Shown here: positions 1 through 5,028 of the stretch, in pieces
Position numbering within the stretch: the first letter of the stretch is position 1
Layout: every line of letters starts with the position of its first letter
Assembly: GCA_015229165.1 (NCBI GenBank)
Contig: JADGCD010000108.1
Coordinates: 1-7,341 of the forward strand
DNA length: 7,341 nucleotides
From: Nitrospinota bacterium
GTDB lineage: Bacteria; Nitrospinota_A; UBA7883; JADGGD01
Direction: 5' to 3'
Made by a program: the position numbers and the translations under genes
The notes under the pieces: model-generated
Database searches by the model: none
What the model saw: only the letters and a program-made list of their open reading frames with translations
What the model was told of the DNA's origin: nothing

Positions 1-1127
1 ATCAGCGACGCGCCGTAGAGGAACCGCATCGTCGCCCGGTCGTCCGCGTCCGGGCGGACGAAGCGGAGATAGACATCGCTCATCAAGATCGTCGCCGACG
101 AATTGAGCGACGTGTCGATGGAAGAAAGCGCCGCCGAGAAGAGGGCGGCAAGGACGATCCCCACCAGCCCCGTCGGCAGCTCGGCGGCGATGAACATCGG
201 GAATATCTTGTCGGGCGTGATGTCCGTCGGCAAGCCCCCCGCATGCGCATACCATGCGTACAGCAATGCCCCGATCAGCAGGAAGAGCGCCGAGACCGGC
301 AGGTAGAGCAGCCCCCCCAGCCAGATCGACCGGCGGGCGTCGGCCATGGAGGCGGCGGTCACATACCGCTGGACGTACGACTGGTCGACGCCGAAGTTTT
401 GCAGGTTGATGGCCAGACCATAGAGAAAGACCGTCCAGAACCCGGCGGCGGTCAGGTCGAATGCGAACGAGCCGAGCGAGAAGCGCCCCGCTTCTTTGGC
501 CGTCGCCACCATCTCCCACGGCCCCACCGGCGCCGCGAAGAGGAGATAGAGGAGGCTCACCACCGCCCCCAGCGTCAGCACCACGCTCTGCACCGCGTCG
601 GTCCAGATCACCGCCTCGATGCCGCCGATCACCGTATAGGCCGTCACCAGAACGCCGGTGACGACGATCAGCGTCGCCACGTCCCACCCGGTGAAAGGCG
701 CCAGCGCCAGCGCCACCAGATAGAGGATCGTCCCGGTCCGGGCGACCTGGGTCAGCAGATAGCAGGTCATGGCGTAGAGGCGCGCCCAGAGGCCGAACCG
801 GCGCTCCAGATAGGCGTAGGCCGACACGTCCCCGGTGGAGCGGTAGAGGGGGGCGAACCACCGGACAGCCGCCCAGGCCGCCAGCGGGAGCGAGAGGGAG
901 AAGGCGAACGGGGCAAAACCGTCGGTGAAGGCTTTCCCCGGCAGGGCGAGGAACGAGATCGACGAGAGGAACGTCCCGAAGATCGACAGCCCCACCAGCC
1001 AGCCGGGGAGGTTCCGGTTGGCGGCGGTGAACCCGGCGGGGGTGGAGGCCTCGCGGGCGAAGGACATGCCGAAGATCGTGACGCCGACGACGTAGACGAC
1101 GAGGATGACGAGGTCGATGGTGGACAT
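1..1127 (-). CDS. Sodium:solute symporter (SSS family), N-terminal 375 codons, cut by left window edge
   Basis: Inner-membrane Na+-coupled transporter of the SSS/SLC5 family; the substrate cannot be told from sequence. Translated from the ATG at 1127 it begins MSTIDLVILVVYVVGV, a first membrane helix, and continues as alternating hydrophobic helices with no stop to the window edge. Family-like stretches are FLSSISFLALPGKAF (near residue 55), GGIEAVIWTDAVQSVVL, INLQNFGVDQSYVQRY and ALFSAALSSIDTSLNSSATI. The last matches the helix that carries the paired serines of the Na2 sodium site in vSGLT; here they are S335 and S336. Family members are usually about 450-600 residues, so roughly the last quarter or more lies outside. 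No Shine-Dalgarno precedes the ATG; a -10-like box sits 7 nt upstream, suggesting a leaderless mRNA. Family assignment is secure; the substrate is open. Confidence 0.93.
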   Translation of the reverse strand, partial: MSTIDLVILVVYVVGVTIFGMSFAREASTPAGFTAANRNLPGWLVGLSIFGTFLSSISFLALPGKAFTDGFAPFAFSLSLPLAAWAAVRWFAPLYRSTGDVSAYAYLERRFGLWARLYAMTCYLLTQVARTGTILYLVALALAPFTGWDVATLIVVTGVLVTAYTVIGGIEAVIWTDAVQSVVLTLGAVVSLLYLLFAAPVGPWEMVATAKEAGRFSLGSFAFDLTAAGFWTVFLYGLAINLQNFGVDQSYVQRYVTAASMADARRSIWLGGLLYLPVSALFLLIGALLYAWYAHAGGLPTDITPDKIFPMFIAAELPTGLVGIVLAALFSAALSSIDTSLNSSATILMSDVYLRFVRPDADDRATMRFLYGASL

Positions 1128-1134
1128 GGGGAAA

Positions 1135-1143
1135 AGTATAGCA
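1135..1143 (-). promoter_or_regulatory. Extended -10 promoter of the symporter gene, leaderless configuration
   Basis: Read on the minus strand, TGC-TATACT occupies 1143 to 1135, matching an extended -10 (TGn plus five of six TATAAT bases). Only seven bases (TTTCCCC) separate it from the ATG at 1127, so a normally placed start site would be the A of the ATG or the base before it. No good -35 is present at 17 bp; TTACGT at 1161-1156 (15-bp spacer) is the nearest. Absence of any purine-rich ribosome site before the ATG agrees with leaderless translation. Confidence 0.5.
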
Positions 1144-1203
1144 GGCCGTGGGAAAACGTAATCGAGGCAGGCTCCGGTAGGAGGAAACAGGCGAGAAACC
1201 GGA

Positions 1204-1221
1204 ACGTATGTGGGAATACGT
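1204..1221. promoter_or_regulatory. 18-bp inverted repeat, possible operator
   Basis: Perfect 6-bp arms ACGTAT and ATACGT flank a 6-bp spacer (GTGGGA). It lies 77 bp upstream of the symporter ATG and 183 bp upstream of the small regulator gene, in the divergent intergenic region. The size and symmetry are those of a site for a dimeric regulator, but no protein is linked to it here. A dyad of this size could occur by chance. Confidence 0.3.
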
Positions 1222-1224
1222 GAG

Positions 1225-1244
1225 GATTTCGAGACTGATTTCGA
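1225..1244. repeat. Tandem direct repeat GATTTCGA x2, 12-bp period
   Basis: GATTTCGA occurs at 1225-1232 and again at 1237-1244, separated by GACT, immediately beside the ACGTAT dyad. Short direct repeats one helical turn apart are typical of regulator half-sites upstream of promoters. This is only an inference; no regulator family is recognised. Confidence 0.3.
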
Positions 1245-1295
1245 CACCCCGGAGCCAACGCAGATAGCTTTCCCACAGCCTGATAGCCGAAGGGC

Positions 1296-1324
1296 TTGCC
1301 GAAACGGTGAGGGAGCGGCACAAT
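1296..1324 (+). promoter_or_regulatory. Candidate sigma70-type promoter for the small regulator gene
   Basis: TTGCCG at 1296-1301 and CACAAT at 1319-1324 are separated by exactly 17 bp and each match four of six consensus bases. The predicted start near 1331 would give a leader of about 56 nt whose first bases form the hairpin at 1337-1356. Moderate match only. Confidence 0.35.
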
Positions 1325-1336
1325 GGCCCCATTCAC

Positions 1337-1356
1337 CGCCGGTCGGGCGACCGGCG
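1337..1356 (+). other. 8-bp perfect hairpin in the leader of the small regulator gene
   Basis: Arms CGCCGGTC (1337-1344) and GACCGGCG (1349-1356) enclose the loop GGGC. It lies just downstream of the predicted start site and 30 bp upstream of the ATG at 1387. It could protect the 5' end of the mRNA, or at DNA level be an operator dyad for autoregulation by the encoded protein. No U-run follows, so it is not an intrinsic terminator. Confidence 0.4.
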
Positions 1357-1386
1357 TTCCATCAACGTTGCAGGGGAGTGACGCGC

Positions 1387-1554
1387 ATGTCCGAGATGAT
1401 GACCGCCGCCAAATGGGCCAAGGAGCTGGGAGTGCCGGAGAAAAAGTTCAAAGACGCCGCCAAGGCCGCAGGCATCGAGCCGGACCAGAAGAAGGGGGTC
1501 TGCGGCTACTACTCGAAAGCCACCGCCACCAAAATCTGCAAACTGGCGAAGTAG
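1387..1554 (+). CDS. 55-aa probable helix-turn-helix DNA-binding protein
   Basis: Encodes a small, lysine-rich, soluble protein starting MSEMMTAAKWAKELGVPEKK. The ATG at 1387 is chosen because GGGGAG at 1373-1378 lies 8 nt upstream and because the protein-like sequence begins exactly there; the frame stays open further upstream but reads as low-quality sequence. Residues 5-30 (MTAAKWAKELGV, then KKFKDAAKAAGI) look like two helices of a winged or MerR/excisionase-like HTH, in which the second would enter DNA. Residues 37-51 (GVCGYYSKATATKI) resemble the wing and following helix of such folds. Two cysteines (C39, C51) are present but no metal motif. It stands alone, preceded by its own promoter-like sequence and a hairpin. 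The exact family and target are unknown; function as a DNA-binding protein is inferred from pattern only. Confidence 0.75.
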   Translation: MSEMMTAAKWAKELGVPEKKFKDAAKAAGIEPDQKKGVCGYYSKATATKICKLAK

Positions 1555-1570
1555 CCCCCTTCGCGGGGGC
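1554..1570 (+). terminator. GC hairpin directly at the stop codon of the small regulator gene
   Basis: GCCCCC (1554-1559) pairs with GGGGGC (1565-1570) around the loop TTCGC, starting in the last base of the TAG stop. There is no following T-run (GGCGCGGGGG follows), so it is not a canonical intrinsic terminator. It may serve as an mRNA 3'-end stabiliser or Rho-assisted stop, and transcription may continue into the structured stretch beyond. Confidence 0.35.
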
Positions 1571-1571
1571 G

Positions 1572-1607
1572 GCGCGGGGGTCTCGCCAAAGCTCTCGACG
1601 CCTTGCC
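1572..1607 (+). repeat. Imperfect direct repeat, copy 1 (36 nt)
   Basis: Begins with 18 bases GCGCGGGGGTCTCGCCAA, then AGCT, then CTCGACGCCTTGCC. Copy 2 at 1684-1718 has the same 18-mer and the same final 14-mer, with GGG replacing AGCT. Its CTCGAC (1594-1599) also pairs with GTCGAG (1610-1615) just downstream, giving a 6-bp hairpin with a 10-nt loop that copy 2 lacks. Confidence 0.85.
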
Positions 1608-1683
1608 CAGTCGAGTAACAGGCGCGGTCTTCGCCCGCTCTGGCGCTGATCGGTGAAGGGGAGGCCACAAGACCTGCACGCAT

Positions 1684-1718
1684 GCGCGGGGGTCTCGCCA
1701 AGGGCTCGACGCCTTGCC
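1684..1718 (+). repeat. Imperfect direct repeat, copy 2 (35 nt)
   Basis: Second copy of the unit at 1572-1607, start-to-start distance 112 bp, identical at 32 positions with one 4-to-3 base replacement. The sequences after the two copies are unrelated except that GAGTAAC (1613-1619) follows copy 1 and its reverse complement GTTACTC (1719-1725) follows copy 2. Two copies at this spacing are not a CRISPR array. Confidence 0.85.
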
Positions 1719-1730
1719 GTTACTCACCAC

Positions 1731-1799
1731 AGCCGCTGTCTACGCCAGCTCCCCTTCGATTGGTCAAGCAAGAGTGGGCCTAGACTGCGGCTCTTTTTT
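1731..1799 (+). terminator. Long hairpin plus T6, intrinsic terminator-like
   Basis: The arm at 1731-1746 (AGCCGCTGTCTACGCC) pairs with 1777-1792 (GGCCTAGACTGCGGCT), 14 of 16 positions, mismatched only at 1737/1786 and 1743/1780. The loop is 30 nt. Six T follow at 1794-1799 after one C. This orientation terminates plus-strand transcripts from the small regulator gene or from a separate RNA. The long loop is atypical for a plain terminator and could itself be a functional RNA element. Confidence 0.6.
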
Positions 1800-1820
1800 G
1801 CTGGGCGCCGTGCGGCAGGC

Positions 1821-1855
1821 GGTCGGGACGGGTCATCCCGTCCCGACCCTTTTCG
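1821..1855. terminator. Perfect 12-bp hairpin between convergent transcripts
   Basis: GGTCGGGACGGG (1821-1832) and CCCGTCCCGACC (1837-1848) enclose loop TCAT; CTTTTCG follows on the plus strand. It begins 7 nt after the stop of the minus-strand TMEM43-like gene. On the plus strand the T4 makes it a weak intrinsic terminator; on the minus strand there is no U-run, so there it would act only as a 3'-end stem. It is probably a shared barrier between converging transcription. Confidence 0.6.
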
Positions 1856-2698
1856 TCACCCCTGCGGCAACGGCGGGGGCGTGCCGGTCTTCTTGTCTCC
1901 CGCCTGCTTGAACAGATAGAACAACACCGCGCCGACCGCCAGCAGGCCGACGCCGACGACGGGCCGGTAGAAGACCCACGCGAAAGCGGCGGTGAAGAGA
2001 GCCAGCGGCGCCGTCATCATGGCCGCCACCAGTCCGATCCCCTTCTCCGCCACGTTCCCCAGTATCGGCAGCACCGAGGCGATCACCGAGAGCGGGCGCA
2101 GGATCAGGGTCAACCCGAGCCACATCAGGAACGTCCCCACCCCCCGGAGAATCCAGGTCAGGATCGTGTTGGCCCGCTGGGCGTCGGCGAACATCTCCTC
2201 CGCCGTCCTCCCCCCCCGCTCCAGCATGAACAGCTCCCGGTCGTTGCTGGTGACGTAGGGCGCCACGCCGTCCCCGCTCTGGCGGGCGATCAGGCTGACG
2301 GTCTGGGGGTGGACCACCTCGTAGCGGACGCGCAGATCCCCCACCGTCGGGCTTGCCGGATCGCCGGTCATCAGGTACTGCCCCTCCCGGACGAGCCGGT
2401 CGGAGAAAAGCTCCTGCGCCTGGGCCAGATCGTCGTCGGTCAGCTCCAGCCCCGCTCCCCCGCCGATGGAGGCGGCCTGCTCCTCCGTCAACGCGAACGC
2501 CCCCACCGTCACCGACGGAGACGTCCATTGGTCGCCACTCAGGGGAAACGACCCGGGGTTTCGATGCCCCGCGCTGTCGTGGAAGGAGGAAGAATCGAGC
2601 GGGCGGTCGAACCAGCCGGTGGCGTAGGTGTAGGTGGTGGTCTGGGTTTCCGACCCCCCCACGTTGCTCGTCGTCTCGGTGGAGCTGCTCTCCTTCAA
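1856..2698 (-). CDS. C-terminal fragment of the TMEM43-like protein (280 codons)
   Basis: Contiguous and in the same frame as the N-terminal fragment. The codon right after TAG is TTG (2698-2696), which could initiate; GGTGGAG lies 9 nt before it, so termination-reinitiation at TAG-TTG is formally possible. The fragment holds the rest of the soluble domain (residues about 1-175; SSSTETTSNVGGSETQTTTY, DSSSFHDSAGHRNPG, VTVGAFALT) and hydrophobic segments at about 178-200, 203-213, 221-242 and 243-263, then a polar tail ending TPPPLPQG. Coding character is kept to the end, implying recent or no loss of selection. Confidence 0.6.
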   Translation of the reverse strand: MKESSSTETTSNVGGSETQTTTYTYATGWFDRPLDSSSFHDSAGHRNPGSFPLSGDQWTSPSVTVGAFALTEEQAASIGGGAGLELTDDDLAQAQELFSDRLVREGQYLMTGDPASPTVGDLRVRYEVVHPQTVSLIARQSGDGVAPYVTSNDRELFMLERGGRTAEEMFADAQRANTILTWILRGVGTFLMWLGLTLILRPLSVIASVLPILGNVAEKGIGLVAAMMTAPLALFTAAFAWVFYRPVVGVGLLAVGAVLFYLFKQAGDKKTGTPPPLPQG

Positions 2699-3028
2699 CT
2701 AGAACATCTCCACCTGCCGGACCAACTGGATGCCGACGGCGTTCACCCCGGTGGAGGGGTCGGTGAGCAGGGCGTCGGTGGTCGCCTCGCCGGAGAAGTG
2801 GACCAGCTTCCCCTCGTTTGCCGGGTCGATCGGGCTGGGGGGGACGGTGACGACAACCCCGGCGCCCTCCTCCAGCGCCCGGGCGGTGTTGACCGCGTTC
2901 CCCTCGTTCCAGAAGAGGAGCGGGAAAGCGACGACGAAGAAGAGCAAGCCGACAACGATCCCGCCGAAGGCGCCCTTGATGCGGCTCCCCCACGAGACGT
3001 TGGTGGTGACGGTGTAGCGGTCGGCCAT
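2699..3028 (-). CDS. N-terminal fragment of the TMEM43-like protein (109 aa)
   Basis: If translated alone this yields a 109-residue protein with a short polar start (MADRYTVTTNVSWGSRIKG), one membrane helix at about 20-40 (AFGGIVVGLLFFVVAFPLLF), the WNEG motif at 40-43 and the first part of the soluble domain, ending VRQVEMF before TAG. The start is supported by GGAGA about 6 nt upstream and a strong promoter at 3087-3059. It would be a single-span protein with only the start of the extracytoplasmic domain, so it is unlikely to work by itself. Confidence 0.6.
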   Translation of the reverse strand: MADRYTVTTNVSWGSRIKGAFGGIVVGLLFFVVAFPLLFWNEGNAVNTARALEEGAGVVVTVPPSPIDPANEGKLVHFSGEATTDALLTDPSTGVNAVGIQLVRQVEMF

Positions 3029-3058
3029 CGGTTTCTCCGGTGATGAGGAAAAAGGGAA

Positions 3059-3087
3059 ATGATACTCCCCCGCACGGGCGGTGGCAA
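3059..3087 (-). promoter_or_regulatory. Sigma70-type promoter of the TMEM43-like gene
   Basis: On the minus strand TTGCCA (3087-3082) and TATCAT (3064-3059) are separated by exactly 17 bp, each matching five of six consensus bases. The predicted start near 3052 gives a leader of about 24 nt containing GGAGA before the ATG at 3028. That the promoter is intact argues against long-standing decay of the gene. Confidence 0.6.
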
Positions 3088-3106
3088 AGGGAAGGAGCGC
3101 ATACCG

Positions 3107-3112
3107 TAGAAT
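3107..3112 (+). promoter_or_regulatory. -10 box of the exported-protein gene
   Basis: TAGAAT matches five of six -10 bases; a start near 3119 would leave a leader of about 14 nt holding GAGGAG (3122-3127), which lies 5 nt before the ATG at 3133. No -35 is recognisable at the proper distance. It sits back-to-back with the TMEM43 promoter. Confidence 0.35.
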
Positions 3113-3132
3113 GAGGGGAGCGAGGAGATACC

Positions 3133-3990
3133 ATGCGAACCGTTCACCTTTGCATTGCGGCGCTCACCCTGCTGGCCGCCGCGAAGGCATTTGGCGTCCT
3201 TCCCCCCTTGGACGACGAAGACAAACTCTTCCAGTCGACCCACATTATTGAAGGGACCGTCGAAAAGGCCGACGCCCGAATCGAGGCCGACCGGCTCGGA
3301 ACCCGGTGGGTGACGACGCTGACGCTGACGGTCGACGCGGTGTTGAAGGGGGACGATCTCTCCCCCGGCTCGACCATCGCCGTCGCCTACTGGCAGGCGG
3401 GGAAACGCCCCGACCGGTGGGTGGGGGACACCGGCCAGCGGGGGAGTTTCGGCGTCGGCATGCGCAGGAGGCTCTTCATGCGGGCCACCGGCGCAGGCTA
3501 CCGGCTCCTTTCACCCGACGGAAGCGAGTCGCTGGCCGAGCGTCCCCGATTCCCCTACCGCGAGTTGCGGGAGAAGGGGTGGCGGATGTTCGTACCGACG
3601 GCGTGGACAGACGAACCGGCGCCCATCGGCAGGGGCAACATCCTCTGGCCCCCTGAAGGGGAGACCCCCACCATGAGCCATGTGAGCGTCGAACCGTACG
3701 CCGACGCCTGCGGCGGCGCGGGGCTGTTGGAGCGGACCCGCACGGAGGTGAAAGGGTATCTGGCGGGGGAGATCGTCCGGGAGAGCGGCGGACGTCCCGG
3801 CGAACCGTACGACATCGAGTACCGGTGGAAGGATGAACCGGGCCAGACGACCCCCTTCGTCAACGTCGATAGGTTCGTCTGCTCCGACGCCGTCGGCTGG
3901 CGCCTCCGGTTCGCCAGCACCGACGAGGAGTACCCCGCTTTCATCGACGCCGCCCGGATCATGTTCCGGTCGTTTACGGGCGAGCCGTAA
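3133..3990 (+). CDS. Exported protein of unknown function, two-part architecture (285 aa)
   Basis: Not recognised as a named family. The N-terminus is a Sec signal peptide: MR, hydrophobic core LCIAALTLLAAA, probable cleavage after A19 (AKA before FG), so the mature protein is periplasmic or released. Residues about 35-150 are beta-rich (HIIEGTVEKADAR, TLTLTVDAVLKGD, GSTIAVAYWQAG, RRLFMRA), the pattern of OB-like domains seen in secreted proteins. Residues about 190-285 form a second part ending AARIMFRSFTGEP, which recalls the C-terminus of DcrB/PsbP-like folds. C193 and C250 are the only mature cysteines and might form a disulfide. ATG 3133 has a good ribosome site at 3122-3127. It stops with TAA 36 bp before thiL, which may be partly co-transcribed. 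Domain suggestions are inference from pattern; the export signal is clear. Confidence 0.85.
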   Translation: MRTVHLCIAALTLLAAAKAFGVLPPLDDEDKLFQSTHIIEGTVEKADARIEADRLGTRWVTTLTLTVDAVLKGDDLSPGSTIAVAYWQAGKRPDRWVGDTGQRGSFGVGMRRRLFMRATGAGYRLLSPDGSESLAERPRFPYRELREKGWRMFVPTAWTDEPAPIGRGNILWPPEGETPTMSHVSVEPYADACGGAGLLERTRTEVKGYLAGEIVRESGGRPGEPYDIEYRWKDEPGQTTPFVNVDRFVCSDAVGWRLRFASTDEEYPAFIDAARIMFRSFTGEP

Positions 3991-4014
3991 GCTCCCCGCA
4001 CGCCCCCCTTCGGC

Positions 4015-4020
4015 TACACT
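4015..4020 (+). promoter_or_regulatory. -10-like box abutting the thiL start
   Basis: TACACT ends 6 nt before the thiL ATG at 4027, exactly the distance that puts the transcription start on the A of the ATG. No ribosome site precedes the ATG (CGGCTACACTAATGAC). No -35 is apparent and the match is four of six, so it is weaker than the same arrangement at the symporter gene. Confidence 0.3.
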
Positions 4021-4026
4021 AATGAC

Positions 4027-5028
4027 ATGGCAATCTTCGACGAAGCCCGGTTCATCCGGCTGGTGGAGGCACGGTTCGGGACGGCGCCTCTTCCCGGCGC
4101 GCCATTGACCATCGGCGACGACTGCGCCCTGATCGCCCCCGGCCCCGGACTGACGGCGGTCACCACCGACACCATGGTCGAAGGGGTCCACTTCAAAAGG
4201 GCATGGGCCACGGCAAAGCAGATCGGCCAACGGCTCGCCGCCGTCAACCTCTCCGATCTGGCCGGGATGGGCGCCGAACCTACCTTCGCCCTGTTGAGCG
4301 TGTCGCTGACCCACGACGTCACCGAAGGGTGGGCGAAAGGATTTCTCGACGGCTTTGCCACGGAGCTTGAATCGCACGGTTGCCGGGTCGTCGGCGGCAA
4401 CATGACCGCCGCCCCCGCCGCCCTCTCCTTCACCGTCACCCTCATGGGGCGGCTCCCCAAACGGGGGGGACTTCTCCGCTCCGGAGCGAAGGTCGGCGAC
4501 CTCGTCTGCGTCACCGGGACTCTCGGCGACGGGGCGCTCGGCTATCTCGACTTGACGGCGGGGAGAAAGAGCGCTCTTGCGGGGCGGTACCTCTCCCCCA
4601 CCCCCCGGGTGGAGTGGGGCCAGCTTCTGTTGCGAGAACGGCTCGCCACCGCCTGCATGGATATCTCCGACGGGCTGGCCCTCGACCTCGAACGGATGCT
4701 CGCCGCCTCGGGGGGCCACTCGGCCCGAATCGACTTGGGGAAGATTCCCCTCTCGCCCGCCGCCCGGCGACGGGAGCCGACTGACGACTTCTGGCGCACC
4801 GTCGTGGCAGGGGGGGACGACTACGAACTTTTGTTCACCGTCAACCCTCGCAAAGAGGCGCGCCTTTCCCGGCTCGTTTCGGAAGGCGTCCTGACCGCCT
4901 CCATAATCGGGCGGGTGGAGTCGCCCCGTTCCGGCGCCCCGGTCCGGGTGATCCGCCCCGACGGAACCCCCTTTTCACTCTCTTCAGCCGGGTGGTTGCA
5001 CGGCGGTTCTCCCGTCAATCGTAGGTAG
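4027..5028 (+). CDS. thiL: Thiamine-monophosphate kinase
   Basis: Cytoplasmic kinase that phosphorylates thiamine monophosphate with ATP to thiamine diphosphate, the last step of thiamine cofactor synthesis; member of the PurM/ThiL ATP-binding superfamily. At 333 residues it has the normal length. Metal and nucleotide motifs in order: GDDCALI (30-36), TTDTMVEGVHF (46-56), NLSDLAGMGAEP (74-85), GGNM (123-126), TGTLGDGALG (163-172), MDISDGLALDLERM (from 211) and GGDDYELLF (262-270). GGNM replaces the GGDT of the E. coli enzyme; N at this place also occurs in other ThiL proteins as far as I recall, so activity is expected. The start is fixed by FDEARFIRLVEARFG, which fits the family N-terminus. 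No Shine-Dalgarno is present. No TPP riboswitch or other thi gene is seen nearby. TAG stop, followed at once by seven T (5029-5035). Confidence 0.96.
   Translation: MAIFDEARFIRLVEARFGTAPLPGAPLTIGDDCALIAPGPGLTAVTTDTMVEGVHFKRAWATAKQIGQRLAAVNLSDLAGMGAEPTFALLSVSLTHDVTEGWAKGFLDGFATELESHGCRVVGGNMTAAPAALSFTVTLMGRLPKRGGLLRSGAKVGDLVCVTGTLGDGALGYLDLTAGRKSALAGRYLSPTPRVEWGQLLLRERLATACMDISDGLALDLERMLAASGGHSARIDLGKIPLSPAARRREPTDDFWRTVVAGGDDYELLFTVNPRKEARLSRLVSEGVLTASIIGRVESPRSGAPVRVIRPDGTPFSLSSAGWLHGGSPVNRR

Larger units (their letters stand above)
1572..1799 (+). ncRNA. Candidate structured non-coding RNA or RNA remnant in the gene-free stretch
   Basis: No coding sequence is credible between 1555 and 1855 on either strand. 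Nested complementary segments are visible: GAGTAAC (1613-1619) with GTTACTC (1719-1725), continuing as AGGCG (1620-1624) with CGCCT (1710-1714) across a 4-nt bulge; inside this GGTCTT (1626-1631) with AAGACC (1669-1674); inside that CGCC (1632-1635) with GGCG (1642-1645). A long hairpin ending in six T follows at once (1731-1799). Together this resembles a plus-strand RNA with a branched core and an intrinsic terminator. I tried 6S, tmRNA, SRP, RNase P and tRNA signatures and recognise none. G+C-rich DNA forms chance pairings, so the call is tentative. Confidence 0.3.
1856..3028 (-). pseudogene. TMEM43-family (DUF1625) membrane protein gene interrupted by one in-frame TAG
   Basis: Reading from the ATG at 3028 to the TGA at 1858-1856 gives 391 codons including the stop, close to the length of TMEM43 proteins (human about 400). 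The single defect is TAG at 2701-2699, codon 110. The frame is intact on both sides and both halves are recognisable: WNEG after the first membrane helix, DPANEGKLVHFSGEA, VEMF, then SSTET, YTYATGW, DSSSF and four-segment hydrophobic C-terminus. Family members that I remember read VEMYQW at this point, so TAG would stand where Q (CAG) is expected, one C-to-T change. The role of bacterial homologues is not established; eukaryotic TMEM43 is an integral membrane protein of the nuclear envelope and ER. TAG ends two other genes here, so genome-wide recoding is unlikely. Either a fresh nonsense mutation, a sequencing error, read-through or a split gene. Confidence 0.7.

Noticed and set aside
243..1223. 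326-codon plus-strand open frame opposite the symporter
   Set aside because: The translation is almost entirely R, E, G, P, H and Q, the expected shadow of a hydrophobic G+C-rich membrane protein gene.
1572..1718. CRISPR array from two repeat copies
   Set aside because: Only two imperfect copies with a 76-nt interval, no further units and no cas genes.
2699..2701. Genome-wide reassignment of TAG as a sense codon
   Set aside because: thiL and the 55-aa gene both end at TAG at their natural family or protein length, so TAG acts as a normal stop here.
1833..3134. 433-codon minus-strand open frame overlapping the TMEM43 gene in another frame
   Set aside because: It avoids the amber codon only because it is in a different frame; its product is arginine/glycine-rich and shows none of the TMEM43 motifs or membrane helices.
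3511..4719. 402-codon minus-strand open frame spanning the exported-protein gene and thiL
   Set aside because: It crosses two convincing plus-strand genes and their spacer and reads as G/R/P/E-rich sequence without family features.
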